Program-made: the position numbers and the translations under genes | NCBI GenBank assembly: GCA_028820945.1 | Contig: JAPPHW010000283.1 | Location: 1-5,698 of the forward strand | DNA from: Defluviicoccus sp. | GTDB taxonomy: Bacteria; Pseudomonadota; Alphaproteobacteria; MPNO01 | Direction: 5' to 3' | Length of the DNA stretch: 5,698 bases | The notes under the pieces: model-generated | Seen by the model: only the letters and a program-made list of their open reading frames with translations | The model's database searches: none | What the model was told of the DNA's origin: nothing | Shown here: piece after piece, positions 1 to 5,698 of the stretch | Layout of the letters: each line of letters starts with the position of its first letter | Position numbering within the stretch: the stretch's first letter is position 1

Positions 1-53
1 TCTTACCCCACTGACTTTGCATCGCTTTTTGCACTCAATGTTAAAGATGGGCT

Positions 54-58
54 AGGGA
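54..58 (+). promoter_or_regulatory. Ribosome binding site deciding the porin start
   Basis: AGGGA lies 7 bases before the ATG at 66 but only 1 base before the in-frame ATG at 60. Normal Shine-Dalgarno spacing is about 5 to 9 bases, so the downstream ATG is the better start. The two choices differ by only two residues (Met-Arg) ahead of the signal peptide. Confidence 0.55.
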
Positions 59-65
59 CATGCGG

Positions 66-1091
66 ATGATCGGAACGAACCGCGGCCGGGCGGTCGTGGC
101 AGCCGCTGCCGTCGCCGCTGTGGCCCAGCTCGCCGCGGCGCAGGACATCCCGCTCAACTACGAGCGCCTGTCGTCGGTGGAGGAACCGCTCGCGGCCGAG
201 ATCGGCGATATCACGCTCACGTTGAAGGGGCTCCTCGACTCGCCTGTGGCCTTGGACTTCGAGGACGACGAGGACGCCTCCGCCGGGCTGATCGGCAACT
301 TCCAGGCGGGCGCGCTGGTCCAGTTGCAAAACCGCTGGCGCGTCAGTGCCGCCTATTTCGGACAATACGCGACGGACGAGCGATTCGGTTCGCGCCCCGA
401 CAAGCGTTACGTGGACAACGTGGCGTTCTCGGGAGGCAGCGCGTGGGGCACGATCGCGGGCGGCAATGTGTCCGGGATCGTCCGGGAGCAGACCCGCCGG
501 CGGCGCGGCGCGGGGAACGGAGAGCTCGAATTCGACGGCGCGCTCGGCGGCCTCGCCGAATGGGGCGGAAGTTACACGGTCCGATTCGGCCCCTGGGTCG
601 TCAGCGCGGTGGTCGACGAGGACGCCGACTTTGAGGCGGGCGCGACCTTCCGCCGGCCCATAAACGATACGGACTACCGGGTGACGCTGCGCGCGGGCCG
701 CGGCGTTTACGTCCCGGAGAATTCACCGACCGAATTCCACAGCACGACGGTCGCGGCGGTCGGCGAGGTCATATTCGGCAGCACGTCATTCGATGCCGGT
801 CTCGGGTACGAAAGCCTGTCCTCGGGCGGACCAGATGCGGTCCGCCGATATGTCTCGACCGGGGTTCGAGGAAAGACCGGCGTCCTGGGCTGGTCCCTGG
901 AAGCGCACTACGGCCGGATCCAGAACGACAACGAGGTGTCCGCCGCACTCGGCGCCCAGTACGACATCGCCCGTGGGCTGTCCGCGAATCTCGGCCTCAA
1001 CCATGCGCGGGCCAGGGCGGACGCAGGCGCCGTCCGCATCGTCGACACCCGGGAGACCAGGGGCATCCTCTCGCTCAGATACACCTTCTAG
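66..1091 (+). CDS. Porin-like outer-membrane beta-barrel protein
   Basis: This 341-residue protein is probably an outer-membrane channel. The N-terminus is a clear Sec signal peptide: basic residues (R6, R8), an Ala/Val hydrophobic core (about 9-20) and an AAA|QD cleavage site after residue 25. The mature part alternates polar and hydrophobic residues with many Gly and aromatic residues, as in beta strands, and has no cytoplasmic-type motif. It ends in LSLRYTF; a C-terminal Phe after alternating hydrophobic residues is the usual signal for the outer-membrane assembly (BAM) machinery. An Arg cluster at 144-147 followed by GAGN may lie in a pore loop (inference). The length fits general trimeric porins. 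The start at 66 is chosen from AGGGA at 54-58; an in-frame ATG at 60 is the alternative. No convincing sigma-70 promoter is visible in the 59 bases upstream. The gene converges on a LysR regulator 25 bases away. The substrate is unknown and the family is inferred from architecture. Confidence 0.8.
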   Translation: MIGTNRGRAVVAAAAVAAVAQLAAAQDIPLNYERLSSVEEPLAAEIGDITLTLKGLLDSPVALDFEDDEDASAGLIGNFQAGALVQLQNRWRVSAAYFGQYATDERFGSRPDKRYVDNVAFSGGSAWGTIAGGNVSGIVREQTRRRRGAGNGELEFDGALGGLAEWGGSYTVRFGPWVVSAVVDEDADFEAGATFRRPINDTDYRVTLRAGRGVYVPENSPTEFHSTTVAAVGEVIFGSTSFDAGLGYESLSSGGPDAVRRYVSTGVRGKTGVLGWSLEAHYGRIQNDNEVSAALGAQYDIARGLSANLGLNHARARADAGAVRIVDTRETRGILSLRYTF

Positions 1092-1116
1092 CCCCGGCGC
1101 GGGACAGATGCCGAAT

Positions 1117-2028
1117 TCAGGCCTGCCCGCAAGCGATCGCCATCTGTTCTCTGAACCAGCGATGCCTTCCGTCGGCCTGGTAGCGCTTGTGCCAGACCAT
1201 GTACTGGTCCAGCGGTTCCACCTCCGGCGACAAAGGCCGCGCGACGAGATCGAAGTCGCGGGCCAGACGCTCGGCGATCCTCTGCGTGTAGACGCCGATC
1301 AGGTGATTTTCCTTGAGCAGGTTGGGGACCATCAGGAAATGGGGCACCAGGATCGCGGTGTCGCGTTTTTCTCCCATCCGGGCCAGCACGAAGTCGAACG
1401 CGGCCTTGTTGTCGGCGGCGACGCTCACCACGAGGTGCGGAAAGGACAGGACCATCGGGAGGTCCGGAGATTCGTCGGAGCGAAGGATCGGATGGTCCTT
1501 CCTGCACAAACAGGCGAACCTTTCCCGGAACATCAGGAGGGTATCGAACCGGGCCGGAGGATCGTCGATCCAACCGAAGACGAGGTCCACCTCGTCGGAG
1601 TCGAGGAGCGACAACGCCCTTTCGCGATCGGTCGTCATCAGGTGGAGCGACGTGTTCGGCGTCAGCGTGTGCAGGGACTGAAACAGGGGCAATATGACGG
1701 GCAGCCCGAGCCGGTCGGGAGCGCCGATACGAAACGTACCGCTCGCGTTCACCGGGTCGAAATCGTCATGGTCGAAGAGGGCGGACTCGGTCATACGGAT
1801 GACGGCTCGCGCGTGCTCTTCCAGTTCCCGTGCCTTCGGCGTCAGGACCAGCCCCTCCGGCGCGCGGACGAACAAGGGGTCGTTCATGAACTCGCGCAGC
1901 TTTTTCAGCGAATTGCTGATCGCCGACTGAGTCCGGCCCAGCCTGATCGCCGCCCGGCTGACGTTCCGCTCCTCGTAGAGGGCGACCAGGACCTTGAAGA
2001 GATTCAAATCGAAGTTTTTGCTTTTCAT
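1117..2028 (-). CDS. LysR-type transcriptional regulator (NodD/NahR-like clade)
   Basis: This 303-residue protein has the standard LysR length and layout. Residues 6-65 form the winged helix-turn-helix: FDLNLFKVLVALYEERNVSR, then AAIRLGRTQSAIS with the recognition helix near 33-45, then the DPLFVR wing at 50-55. The opening DLNLFKVLVALYEE resembles NodD, NahR and LinR relatives, which often respond to aromatic compounds; that is family knowledge, not proof of a ligand. A linker helix follows, then a periplasmic-binding-protein-like effector domain from about 90 to the end, which senses a co-inducer. The start at 2028 gives the canonical LysR N-terminus. The frame stays open far upstream, but that extension is non-coding and antisense to clpX. 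The Shine-Dalgarno is poor: AGAGGA (complement of 2044-2049) lies 15 bases from the ATG. The gene is convergent with the porin and divergent from clpX. Its target is unknown; autoregulation is likely for the family. Confidence 0.93.
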   Translation of the reverse strand: MKSKNFDLNLFKVLVALYEERNVSRAAIRLGRTQSAISNSLKKLREFMNDPLFVRAPEGLVLTPKARELEEHARAVIRMTESALFDHDDFDPVNASGTFRIGAPDRLGLPVILPLFQSLHTLTPNTSLHLMTTDRERALSLLDSDEVDLVFGWIDDPPARFDTLLMFRERFACLCRKDHPILRSDESPDLPMVLSFPHLVVSVAADNKAAFDFVLARMGEKRDTAILVPHFLMVPNLLKENHLIGVYTQRIAERLARDFDLVARPLSPEVEPLDQYMVWHKRYQADGRHRWFREQMAIACGQA

Positions 2029-2060
2029 TGGCTCGCGCCGCAGTCCTCTAGAATGCAATA

Positions 2061-2088
2061 AAGTTACTTCAATATTGGTATGTATCAA
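2061..2088 (-). promoter_or_regulatory. Putative promoter of the LysR gene
   Basis: Read on the minus strand, TTGATA (complement of 2083-2088, five of six matches to the -35 consensus) is followed after 16 bases by TAACTT (complement of 2061-2066, three of six matches to the -10). Transcription would begin near 2054, giving a leader of about 25 bases that includes AGAGGA. The -35 is good and the -10 is weak. The surrounding AT-richness supports a promoter here. Confidence 0.35.
2075..2088. promoter_or_regulatory. Candidate LysR-type operator dyad
   Basis: TTGGTA-TG-TATCAA is an imperfect inverted repeat with five of six arm positions paired. It contains the T-N11-A spacing typical of LysR-family boxes (T2075 with A2087, T2076 with A2088). 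It covers the putative -35 of the LysR gene, as expected for an autoregulatory site. It is short and could occur by chance. Confidence 0.3.
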
Positions 2089-2175
2089 GAATGAGGTCTT
2101 CAGTAATAGATCGACATCAATTTCGTCGTTTGCGACATCGCGACCGCCCCCGTCGTGCCCTCCCGGTTCCGGCGG

Positions 2176-2242
2176 CGCGGATTCCGCGTGGCGGGAGCGC
2201 CGTTCCCGCCCATGCGACGGCGGCGGAAACGGGACGGGAACG
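2176..2242. repeat. Overlapping, mutually exclusive inverted repeats upstream of clpX
   Basis: Three inverted repeats crowd this very GC-rich stretch. CGCGG/CCGCG pairs 2176-2180 with 2184-2188 around a 3-base loop. GGCGGGA/TCCCGCC pairs 2190-2196 with 2204-2210 around a 7-base loop. CGTTCCCG/CGGGAACG pairs 2201-2208 with 2235-2242 around 26 bases. The last two share bases 2204-2208, so they cannot form together. There is no T tract, so none looks like an intrinsic terminator. If the promoter at 2263-2291 is the only one, these lie upstream of clpX transcription and act, if at all, as DNA. Confidence 0.4.
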
Positions 2243-2262
2243 CGGTCGGCGGACTTTGCGGA

Positions 2263-2291
2263 TGGACGGGTGTCGCGGGCTCGGTTAGACT
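2263..2291 (+). promoter_or_regulatory. Putative sigma-70 promoter of clpX
   Basis: TGGACG (2263-2268) and TAGACT (2286-2291) each match four of six positions of the -35 and -10 consensus, with the ideal 17-base spacer. Transcription would start near 2298, leaving a leader of about 25 bases that includes the clpX ribosome binding site. The position fits, but the match is moderate in GC-rich DNA. Confidence 0.42.
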
Positions 2292-2313
2292 CACGGCGGC
2301 GCCGAGTGTCGAC

Positions 2314-2317
2314 GAGG
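2314..2317 (+). promoter_or_regulatory. Ribosome binding site of clpX
   Basis: GAGG ends 5 bases before the ATG at 2323. It supports that start, which also gives the usual short N-terminus before the zinc-binding domain. Confidence 0.65.
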
Positions 2318-2322
2318 TTTAG

Positions 2323-3588
2323 ATGAACAAGTCCGGTAGCGGCGATTCCAAGAACGTTCTCTACTGTTCCTTCTGCGGCAAAAGCCAGCACGAGGTCCGC
2401 AAGCTCATCGCGGGACCGACGGTGTTCATCTGCGACGAGTGCGTCGAGCTTTGCATGGACATCATCCGCGAGGAGAGCAAGACCACGCTGGTCAAGTCGC
2501 GCGACGGCGTGCCGACCCCGCGCGAGATCTGCACCGTCCTCGACGATTACGTGATCGGCCAGGACCACGCCAAGCGCGTGCTCTCGGTCGCCGTGCACAA
2601 CCATTACAAGCGGCTCGCGCACGGCACCAAGAACAACGAGATCGAGATCGCCAAGTCGAACATCGTGCTGATCGGCCCGACCGGCTGCGGCAAGACCCTG
2701 CTGGCCCAGACACTGGCGCGCATCCTCGACGTGCCGTTCACCATGGCGGACGCGACCACGCTGACCGAGGCGGGCTATGTGGGCGAGGATGTCGAGAACA
2801 TCATCCTCAAGCTGCTGCAGGCGGCCGACTACAACGTGGAGCGCGCCCAGCGCGGCATCGTCTATATCGACGAGGTCGACAAGATCTCGCGCAAGTCGGA
2901 CAACCCCTCGATCACCCGCGACGTCTCGGGCGAGGGCGTCCAGCAGGCGCTGCTCAAGATCATGGAAGGCACCGTCGCATCGGTGCCGCCCCAGGGCGGG
3001 CGCAAGCACCCGCAGCAGGAGTTCCTGCAGGTCGACACCACCAACATCCTGTTCATCTGCGGCGGCGCGTTCTCCGGGCTCGAGAAGATCATCTCGGCGC
3101 GCGGGCAGGGGACCCAGATCGGCTTCGGCGCGGACGTCAGGAGCCCCGACGACCGGGCGACCGGCGAGATCCTGCGCGGGATCGAGCCCGAGGACCTGCT
3201 GAAATTCGGCCTGATCCCGGAATTCGTCGGCCGGCTGCCGGTGATCGCCACGCTGGAGGATCTGACCGAGGACGCTCTGGTCCAGATCCTGACCCGGCCG
3301 AAGAACGCGCTGATCAAGCAGTACGGCCGGCTGTTCGAGATGGAGGAGGTCGAGCTCAACTTCACCGAGGACGCGCTGAAAGCGGTCGCGCTCAAGGCCA
3401 TCAGCCGCAAGACCGGCGCGCGCGGACTCCGCTCGATCCTCGAGTCGATCCTGCTGGAGACCATGTTCGATCTGCCCGGGCTCGACGACGTCGAGGAGAT
3501 CGCCATCAACGGCGAGGTCGTCGAGGGTCGCGCCAAGCCGCTCTACATCTACGCGGACCGGCTGGAGGAAAGCGGCTCCACGGCATGA
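2323..3588 (+). CDS. clpX: ATP-dependent Clp protease, ATP-binding subunit ClpX
   Basis: ClpX is a hexameric AAA+ unfoldase in the cytoplasm that recognises tagged substrates, unfolds them with ATP and threads them into ClpP. All 421 residues are present (E. coli has 424). In order: a zinc-binding domain with C15, C18, C37 and C40; Walker A GPTGCGKT at 118-125; the pore-1 loop GYVG at 151-154; Walker B with D183 and E184; the RKH loop at 227-229, which helps recognise ssrA-type tags; the IGF loop at 266-268, which docks onto ClpP; and sensor 2 GARGLR with R370. No key residue is missing, so it should be active and ClpP-dependent. GAGG at 2314-2317 supports the start. The gene is followed 107 bases later by lon in the same direction, the common alphaproteobacterial order, but clpP is not immediately upstream. 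A divergent LysR gene is there instead. Confidence 0.99.
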   Translation: MNKSGSGDSKNVLYCSFCGKSQHEVRKLIAGPTVFICDECVELCMDIIREESKTTLVKSRDGVPTPREICTVLDDYVIGQDHAKRVLSVAVHNHYKRLAHGTKNNEIEIAKSNIVLIGPTGCGKTLLAQTLARILDVPFTMADATTLTEAGYVGEDVENIILKLLQAADYNVERAQRGIVYIDEVDKISRKSDNPSITRDVSGEGVQQALLKIMEGTVASVPPQGGRKHPQQEFLQVDTTNILFICGGAFSGLEKIISARGQGTQIGFGADVRSPDDRATGEILRGIEPEDLLKFGLIPEFVGRLPVIATLEDLTEDALVQILTRPKNALIKQYGRLFEMEEVELNFTEDALKAVALKAISRKTGARGLRSILESILLETMFDLPGLDDVEEIAINGEVVEGRAKPLYIYADRLEESGSTA

Positions 3589-3597
3589 GTCGCCGGG

Positions 3598-3625
3598 GTT
3601 GAAGTTTCGGGCGTCCAATCCATGT
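3598..3625 (+). promoter_or_regulatory. Putative heat-shock (RpoH/sigma-32) promoter of lon
   Basis: GTTGAA (3598-3603) matches five of six bases of the sigma-32 -35 element CTTGAA. After a 14-base spacer, ATCCATGT (3618-3625) matches the last six of eight positions of the -10 element CCCCATnT. The spacer lies in the usual 13 to 15 range. It starts ten bases after the clpX stop and would give lon a leader of about 60 bases. Heat-shock control of lon is well established in E. coli. A weaker sigma-70 reading (TTGAAG, 19 bases, GTTAAT) uses the same bases. Confidence 0.42.
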
Positions 3626-3655
3626 TAATCTCTCCTCCCGAGTGCCCTGCGCCGT

Positions 3656-3669
3656 GCCCGGCGGCGGGC
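3656..3669 (+). repeat. Small GC hairpin in the clpX-lon gap
   Basis: GCCCG (3656-3660) and CGGGC (3665-3669) can pair around a GCGG loop in the expected lon leader, 26 bases before its ATG. No T tract follows, so it is not an intrinsic terminator and clpX transcripts could read into lon. It may only reflect GC-rich sequence. Confidence 0.3.
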
Positions 3670-3695
3670 CCGCTTGAACAGGTCCGGATCGCGTC

Positions 3696-5698
3696 ATGTC
3701 AGATTCCCCGCGCCCCGTATTCCCGCTCCTTCCGCTGAGGGACATCGTCGTCTTCCCGCACATGATCGTGCCGCTCTTCGTCGGCCGCGAAAAGTCGGTG
3801 CGCGCGCTTGAGGACGTGATGAACGACGACAAGCAGATCCTGCTGGTCGCCCAGAAGAACGCGAGCCAGGACGACCCCGCGCCGGAGGACATCCACGCGC
3901 TCGGCACCGTCGGCACGGTGCTGCAGCTGCTCAAGCTGCCGGACGGCACCGTCAAGGTCCTGGTCGAGGGATCGCGGCGCGCGAGGATCGTCGAATTCAC
4001 CCAGACCGACGACTATTTCCAGGCGGAAGCCGAGATCGTCGACGACACGCCCGAGGATCCGGACGAGCTGGAGGCGCTGTCGCGCTCGGTGGTGAAGCAG
4101 TTCGAGCAGTACATAAAGCTGAACAAGAAAATTCCTCCGGAAGTCCTTGTTTCACTTAATCAAATCGACGATCCGAGCAAGCTCGCCGATACCATCGCTT
4201 CGCATCTTGCGCTGAAGATCTCGGAGAAGCAGGAGCTGCTGGAGACGGTCGGCGTCGAGGAGCGGCTGGAGCGCGCCTACGGCTTCATGGAGAGCGAGAT
4301 CGGCGTCCTCCAGGTCGAGAAGCGCATCCGCAACCGCGTCAAGCGGCAGATGGAGAAGACGCAGCGCGAGTACTATCTCAACGAGCAGCTCAAGGCGATC
4401 CAGAAAGAGCTCGGCGAGAGCGAGGACGGCCGCGACGAAGCGGGCGAGATCGAGGAGCGCATCGCCAAGACCAAGCTGTCGAAGGAAGCGCGCGAGAAGG
4501 CGCTCCAGGAGTTGAAGAAGCTGCGGTCGATGAGCCCGATGTCGGCCGAGGCGACGGTGGTCCGCAACTACCTCGACTGGCTGCTCAACATTCCGTGGAA
4601 GAAGCGCTCCAAGATCAAGCGCGACCTCGGCGGCGCTCAGCGTGTGCTGGACGAGGACCATTACGGGCTGGAAAAGGTCAAGGAGCGAATCGTCGAATAT
4701 CTCGCCGTGCAGCAGCGCGTGCGCAAGGTCAAGGGCCCGATCCTCTGCCTGGTCGGCCCGCCCGGCGTGGGCAAGACCTCGCTCGGCAAGTCGATCGCCC
4801 GCGCCACGGGGCGCAACTTCGTGCGCATGTCCCTGGGCGGGGTGCGCGACGAGGCGGAGATCCGCGGCCACCGTCGGACCTATATCGGTTCGATGCCCGG
4901 CAAGGTCGTCCAGGGCATGAAGAAGGCCAAGACGTCGAACCCGCTCTTTCTGCTGGACGAGGTCGACAAGCTCGGCGCCGATTGGCGCGGCGATCCTTCC
5001 TCCGCGCTGCTGGAAGTGCTCGACCCCGAGCAGAACAACACCTTCAACGACCACTATCTGGAGGTCGATTACGACCTGTCCGACGTGCTGTTCGTGACCA
5101 CGGCCAACACGCTCCGGATGCCGCAGCCGCTGATGGACCGGATGGAGATCATCCGGCTCGCCGGCTACACCGAGGACGAGAAGGTCGAGATCGCCAAGCG
5201 CCATCTGATCGCGAAGCAGGTCAAGGCGCACGGGCTCAAGGAAGGCGAGTGGTCGATCTCCGACGACGCGCTGCGCGACCTGATCCGCTACTACACCCGC
5301 GAGGCGGGGGTGCGGAACCTGGAGCGCGAGCTCGCCAACCTGGCGCGCAAGGCGATCAAGGAGGTTCTGACGGGGGACCGGAAGCGGGTCCGGGTCACCA
5401 GGCGCTCGCTCGAGAAATACGCCGGTGTCAGGCGCTACCGCTTCGGCGAGGTCGAGGAAGAGGACCTGGTGGGCGTCACCACCGGACTTGCGTGGACCGA
5501 GATCGGCGGCGAGATGCTGTCGGTCGAGGCGGTGATCCTGCCGGGCAAGGGGACCATCGCGCATACCGGCAAGCTCGGCGACGTGATGCAGGAATCGGTG
5601 CAGGCCGCGCGCAGCTACGTGCGCTCGCGGAGCGCCGTGTTCGGTATCAAACCGACCGTGTTCGAAAAGCGCGACATCCACGTCCACGTGCCGGAAGG
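3696..5698 (+). CDS. lon: ATP-dependent protease La (Lon), 3'-truncated by the window
   Basis: Lon is a homo-hexameric cytoplasmic AAA+ serine protease that degrades misfolded and regulatory proteins. The frame is open from ATG 3696 to the right edge: 667 complete codons of about 800. Residues about 8-200 are the N-terminal substrate-binding domain (VFPLLPLRDIVVFPHMIVPL); a charged helical, coiled-coil-like stretch follows (about 200-260). The AAA+ module has Walker A GPPGVGKT at 354-361, Walker B with D421 and E422, and sensor-2 R540. The protease domain begins near 585 (VGVTTGLAWTEIGGEML) and the visible part ends at IHVHVPEG. The catalytic Ser, in PKDGPSAG in relatives, should lie about 30 bases past the edge, so Ser and Lys cannot be checked. 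GGA at 3686-3688, 7 bases from the ATG, is a weak ribosome binding site, but the N-terminus aligns well with Lon. A low-GC patch at 4113-4163 stands out. The gene lies 107 bases after clpX with a possible heat-shock promoter between. Confidence 0.98.
   Translation, partial: MSDSPRPVFPLLPLRDIVVFPHMIVPLFVGREKSVRALEDVMNDDKQILLVAQKNASQDDPAPEDIHALGTVGTVLQLLKLPDGTVKVLVEGSRRARIVEFTQTDDYFQAEAEIVDDTPEDPDELEALSRSVVKQFEQYIKLNKKIPPEVLVSLNQIDDPSKLADTIASHLALKISEKQELLETVGVEERLERAYGFMESEIGVLQVEKRIRNRVKRQMEKTQREYYLNEQLKAIQKELGESEDGRDEAGEIEERIAKTKLSKEAREKALQELKKLRSMSPMSAEATVVRNYLDWLLNIPWKKRSKIKRDLGGAQRVLDEDHYGLEKVKERIVEYLAVQQRVRKVKGPILCLVGPPGVGKTSLGKSIARATGRNFVRMSLGGVRDEAEIRGHRRTYIGSMPGKVVQGMKKAKTSNPLFLLDEVDKLGADWRGDPSSALLEVLDPEQNNTFNDHYLEVDYDLSDVLFVTTANTLRMPQPLMDRMEIIRLAGYTEDEKVEIAKRHLIAKQVKAHGLKEGEWSISDDALRDLIRYYTREAGVRNLERELANLARKAIKEVLTGDRKRVRVTRRSLEKYAGVRRYRFGEVEEEDLVGVTTGLAWTEIGGEMLSVEAVILPGKGTIAHTGKLGDVMQESVQAARSYVRSRSAVFGIKPTVFEKRDIHVHVPE

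Noticed and set aside
1093..1103. CCCG-GCG-CGGG hairpin between the convergent porin and LysR genes as a bidirectional terminator
   Set aside because: The stem is only 4 bases and neither strand has a T tract. No recognisable terminator was found in the 25-base gap.
793..2061. 422-codon plus-strand frame across the porin end and the LysR gene
   Set aside because: It overlaps the porin out of frame and then runs antisense to LysR. It has no signal, motif or ribosome binding site and is a shadow.
13..2259. 8-base direct repeat GACTTTGC at 13-20 and 2252-2259 flanking the porin-LysR block, as a target-site duplication
   Set aside because: Such a match between two stretches of this size is fairly likely by chance, and there is no transposase or terminal inverted repeat.
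2100..2294. 64-codon minus-strand frame in the divergent region
   Set aside because: It is Pro/Arg-rich, has no supported start and lies over the inverted repeats and the clpX promoter. There is no evidence of coding.
1994..2326. 110-codon plus-strand frame whose TGA overlaps the clpX ATG (ATGA)
   Set aside because: The overlap suggests translational coupling, but the start is antisense to the LysR N-terminus, there is no good ribosome binding site, and the product is Arg/Ser-rich without domain character.
2439..3602. 387-codon plus-strand frame within clpX
   Set aside because: It is out of frame with clpX and consists of Arg/Pro/Ala-rich shadow translation.
1117..3618. Very long minus-strand open frame extending the LysR gene to 833 codons
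   Set aside because: Only the last 303 codons are LysR-like and begin with the canonical N-terminus at 2028. The rest is the intergenic region plus clpX antisense, open because of high GC.
4152..5687. 511-codon minus-strand open frame
   Set aside because: It is antisense to lon, is low-complexity and rich in Leu, Asp, Arg and Ala, and has no recognisable domain. It is a shadow of lon codon bias.

Overview
This GC-rich window from a Gram-negative bacterium, most likely an alphaproteobacterium, carries four protein genes and three control regions. The assignment rests on an exported beta-barrel protein ending in Phe, the clpX-lon gene order typical of that class, and the C-type Walker A (GPTGCGKT) in ClpX. 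I cannot name a genus.

Layout: a short AT-richer leader (1-65) precedes a porin-like outer-membrane protein on + (66-1091). Tail to tail with it, 25 bases away, is a LysR-type regulator on - (1117-2028). A 294-base divergent region (2029-2322) separates the regulator from clpX. Its regulator-proximal third is AT-rich and holds a likely lysR promoter overlapping a small dyad. The clpX-proximal part is extremely GC-rich, with competing inverted repeats followed by a plausible sigma-70 promoter. clpX (2323-3588) is complete and has every expected motif. A 107-base gap follows, with a heat-shock (RpoH)-like promoter, and then lon (3696 onward), which runs off the right edge about ten codons before its expected catalytic serine. 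Because lon has no stop inside the window, a search for closed reading frames would miss it.

How the genes work together: ClpX is the unfoldase that feeds ClpP, and Lon is a self-contained AAA+ protease, so the right half is a protein quality-control locus. The usual upstream partner clpP is not next to clpX; the porin and the LysR gene occupy that place. Nothing in the sequence ties the porin to proteolysis, so the left half looks like an unrelated accessory or envelope module placed beside a conserved locus. The regulator could act on itself, on the porin, on clpX across the shared divergent region, or on a distant target.

I see no tRNA, rRNA, CRISPR array, insertion sequence or attachment site. 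The region is mostly ordinary. The best leads are the RpoH-like promoter before lon, the low-GC rare-codon patch inside lon, and the structured region upstream of clpX.
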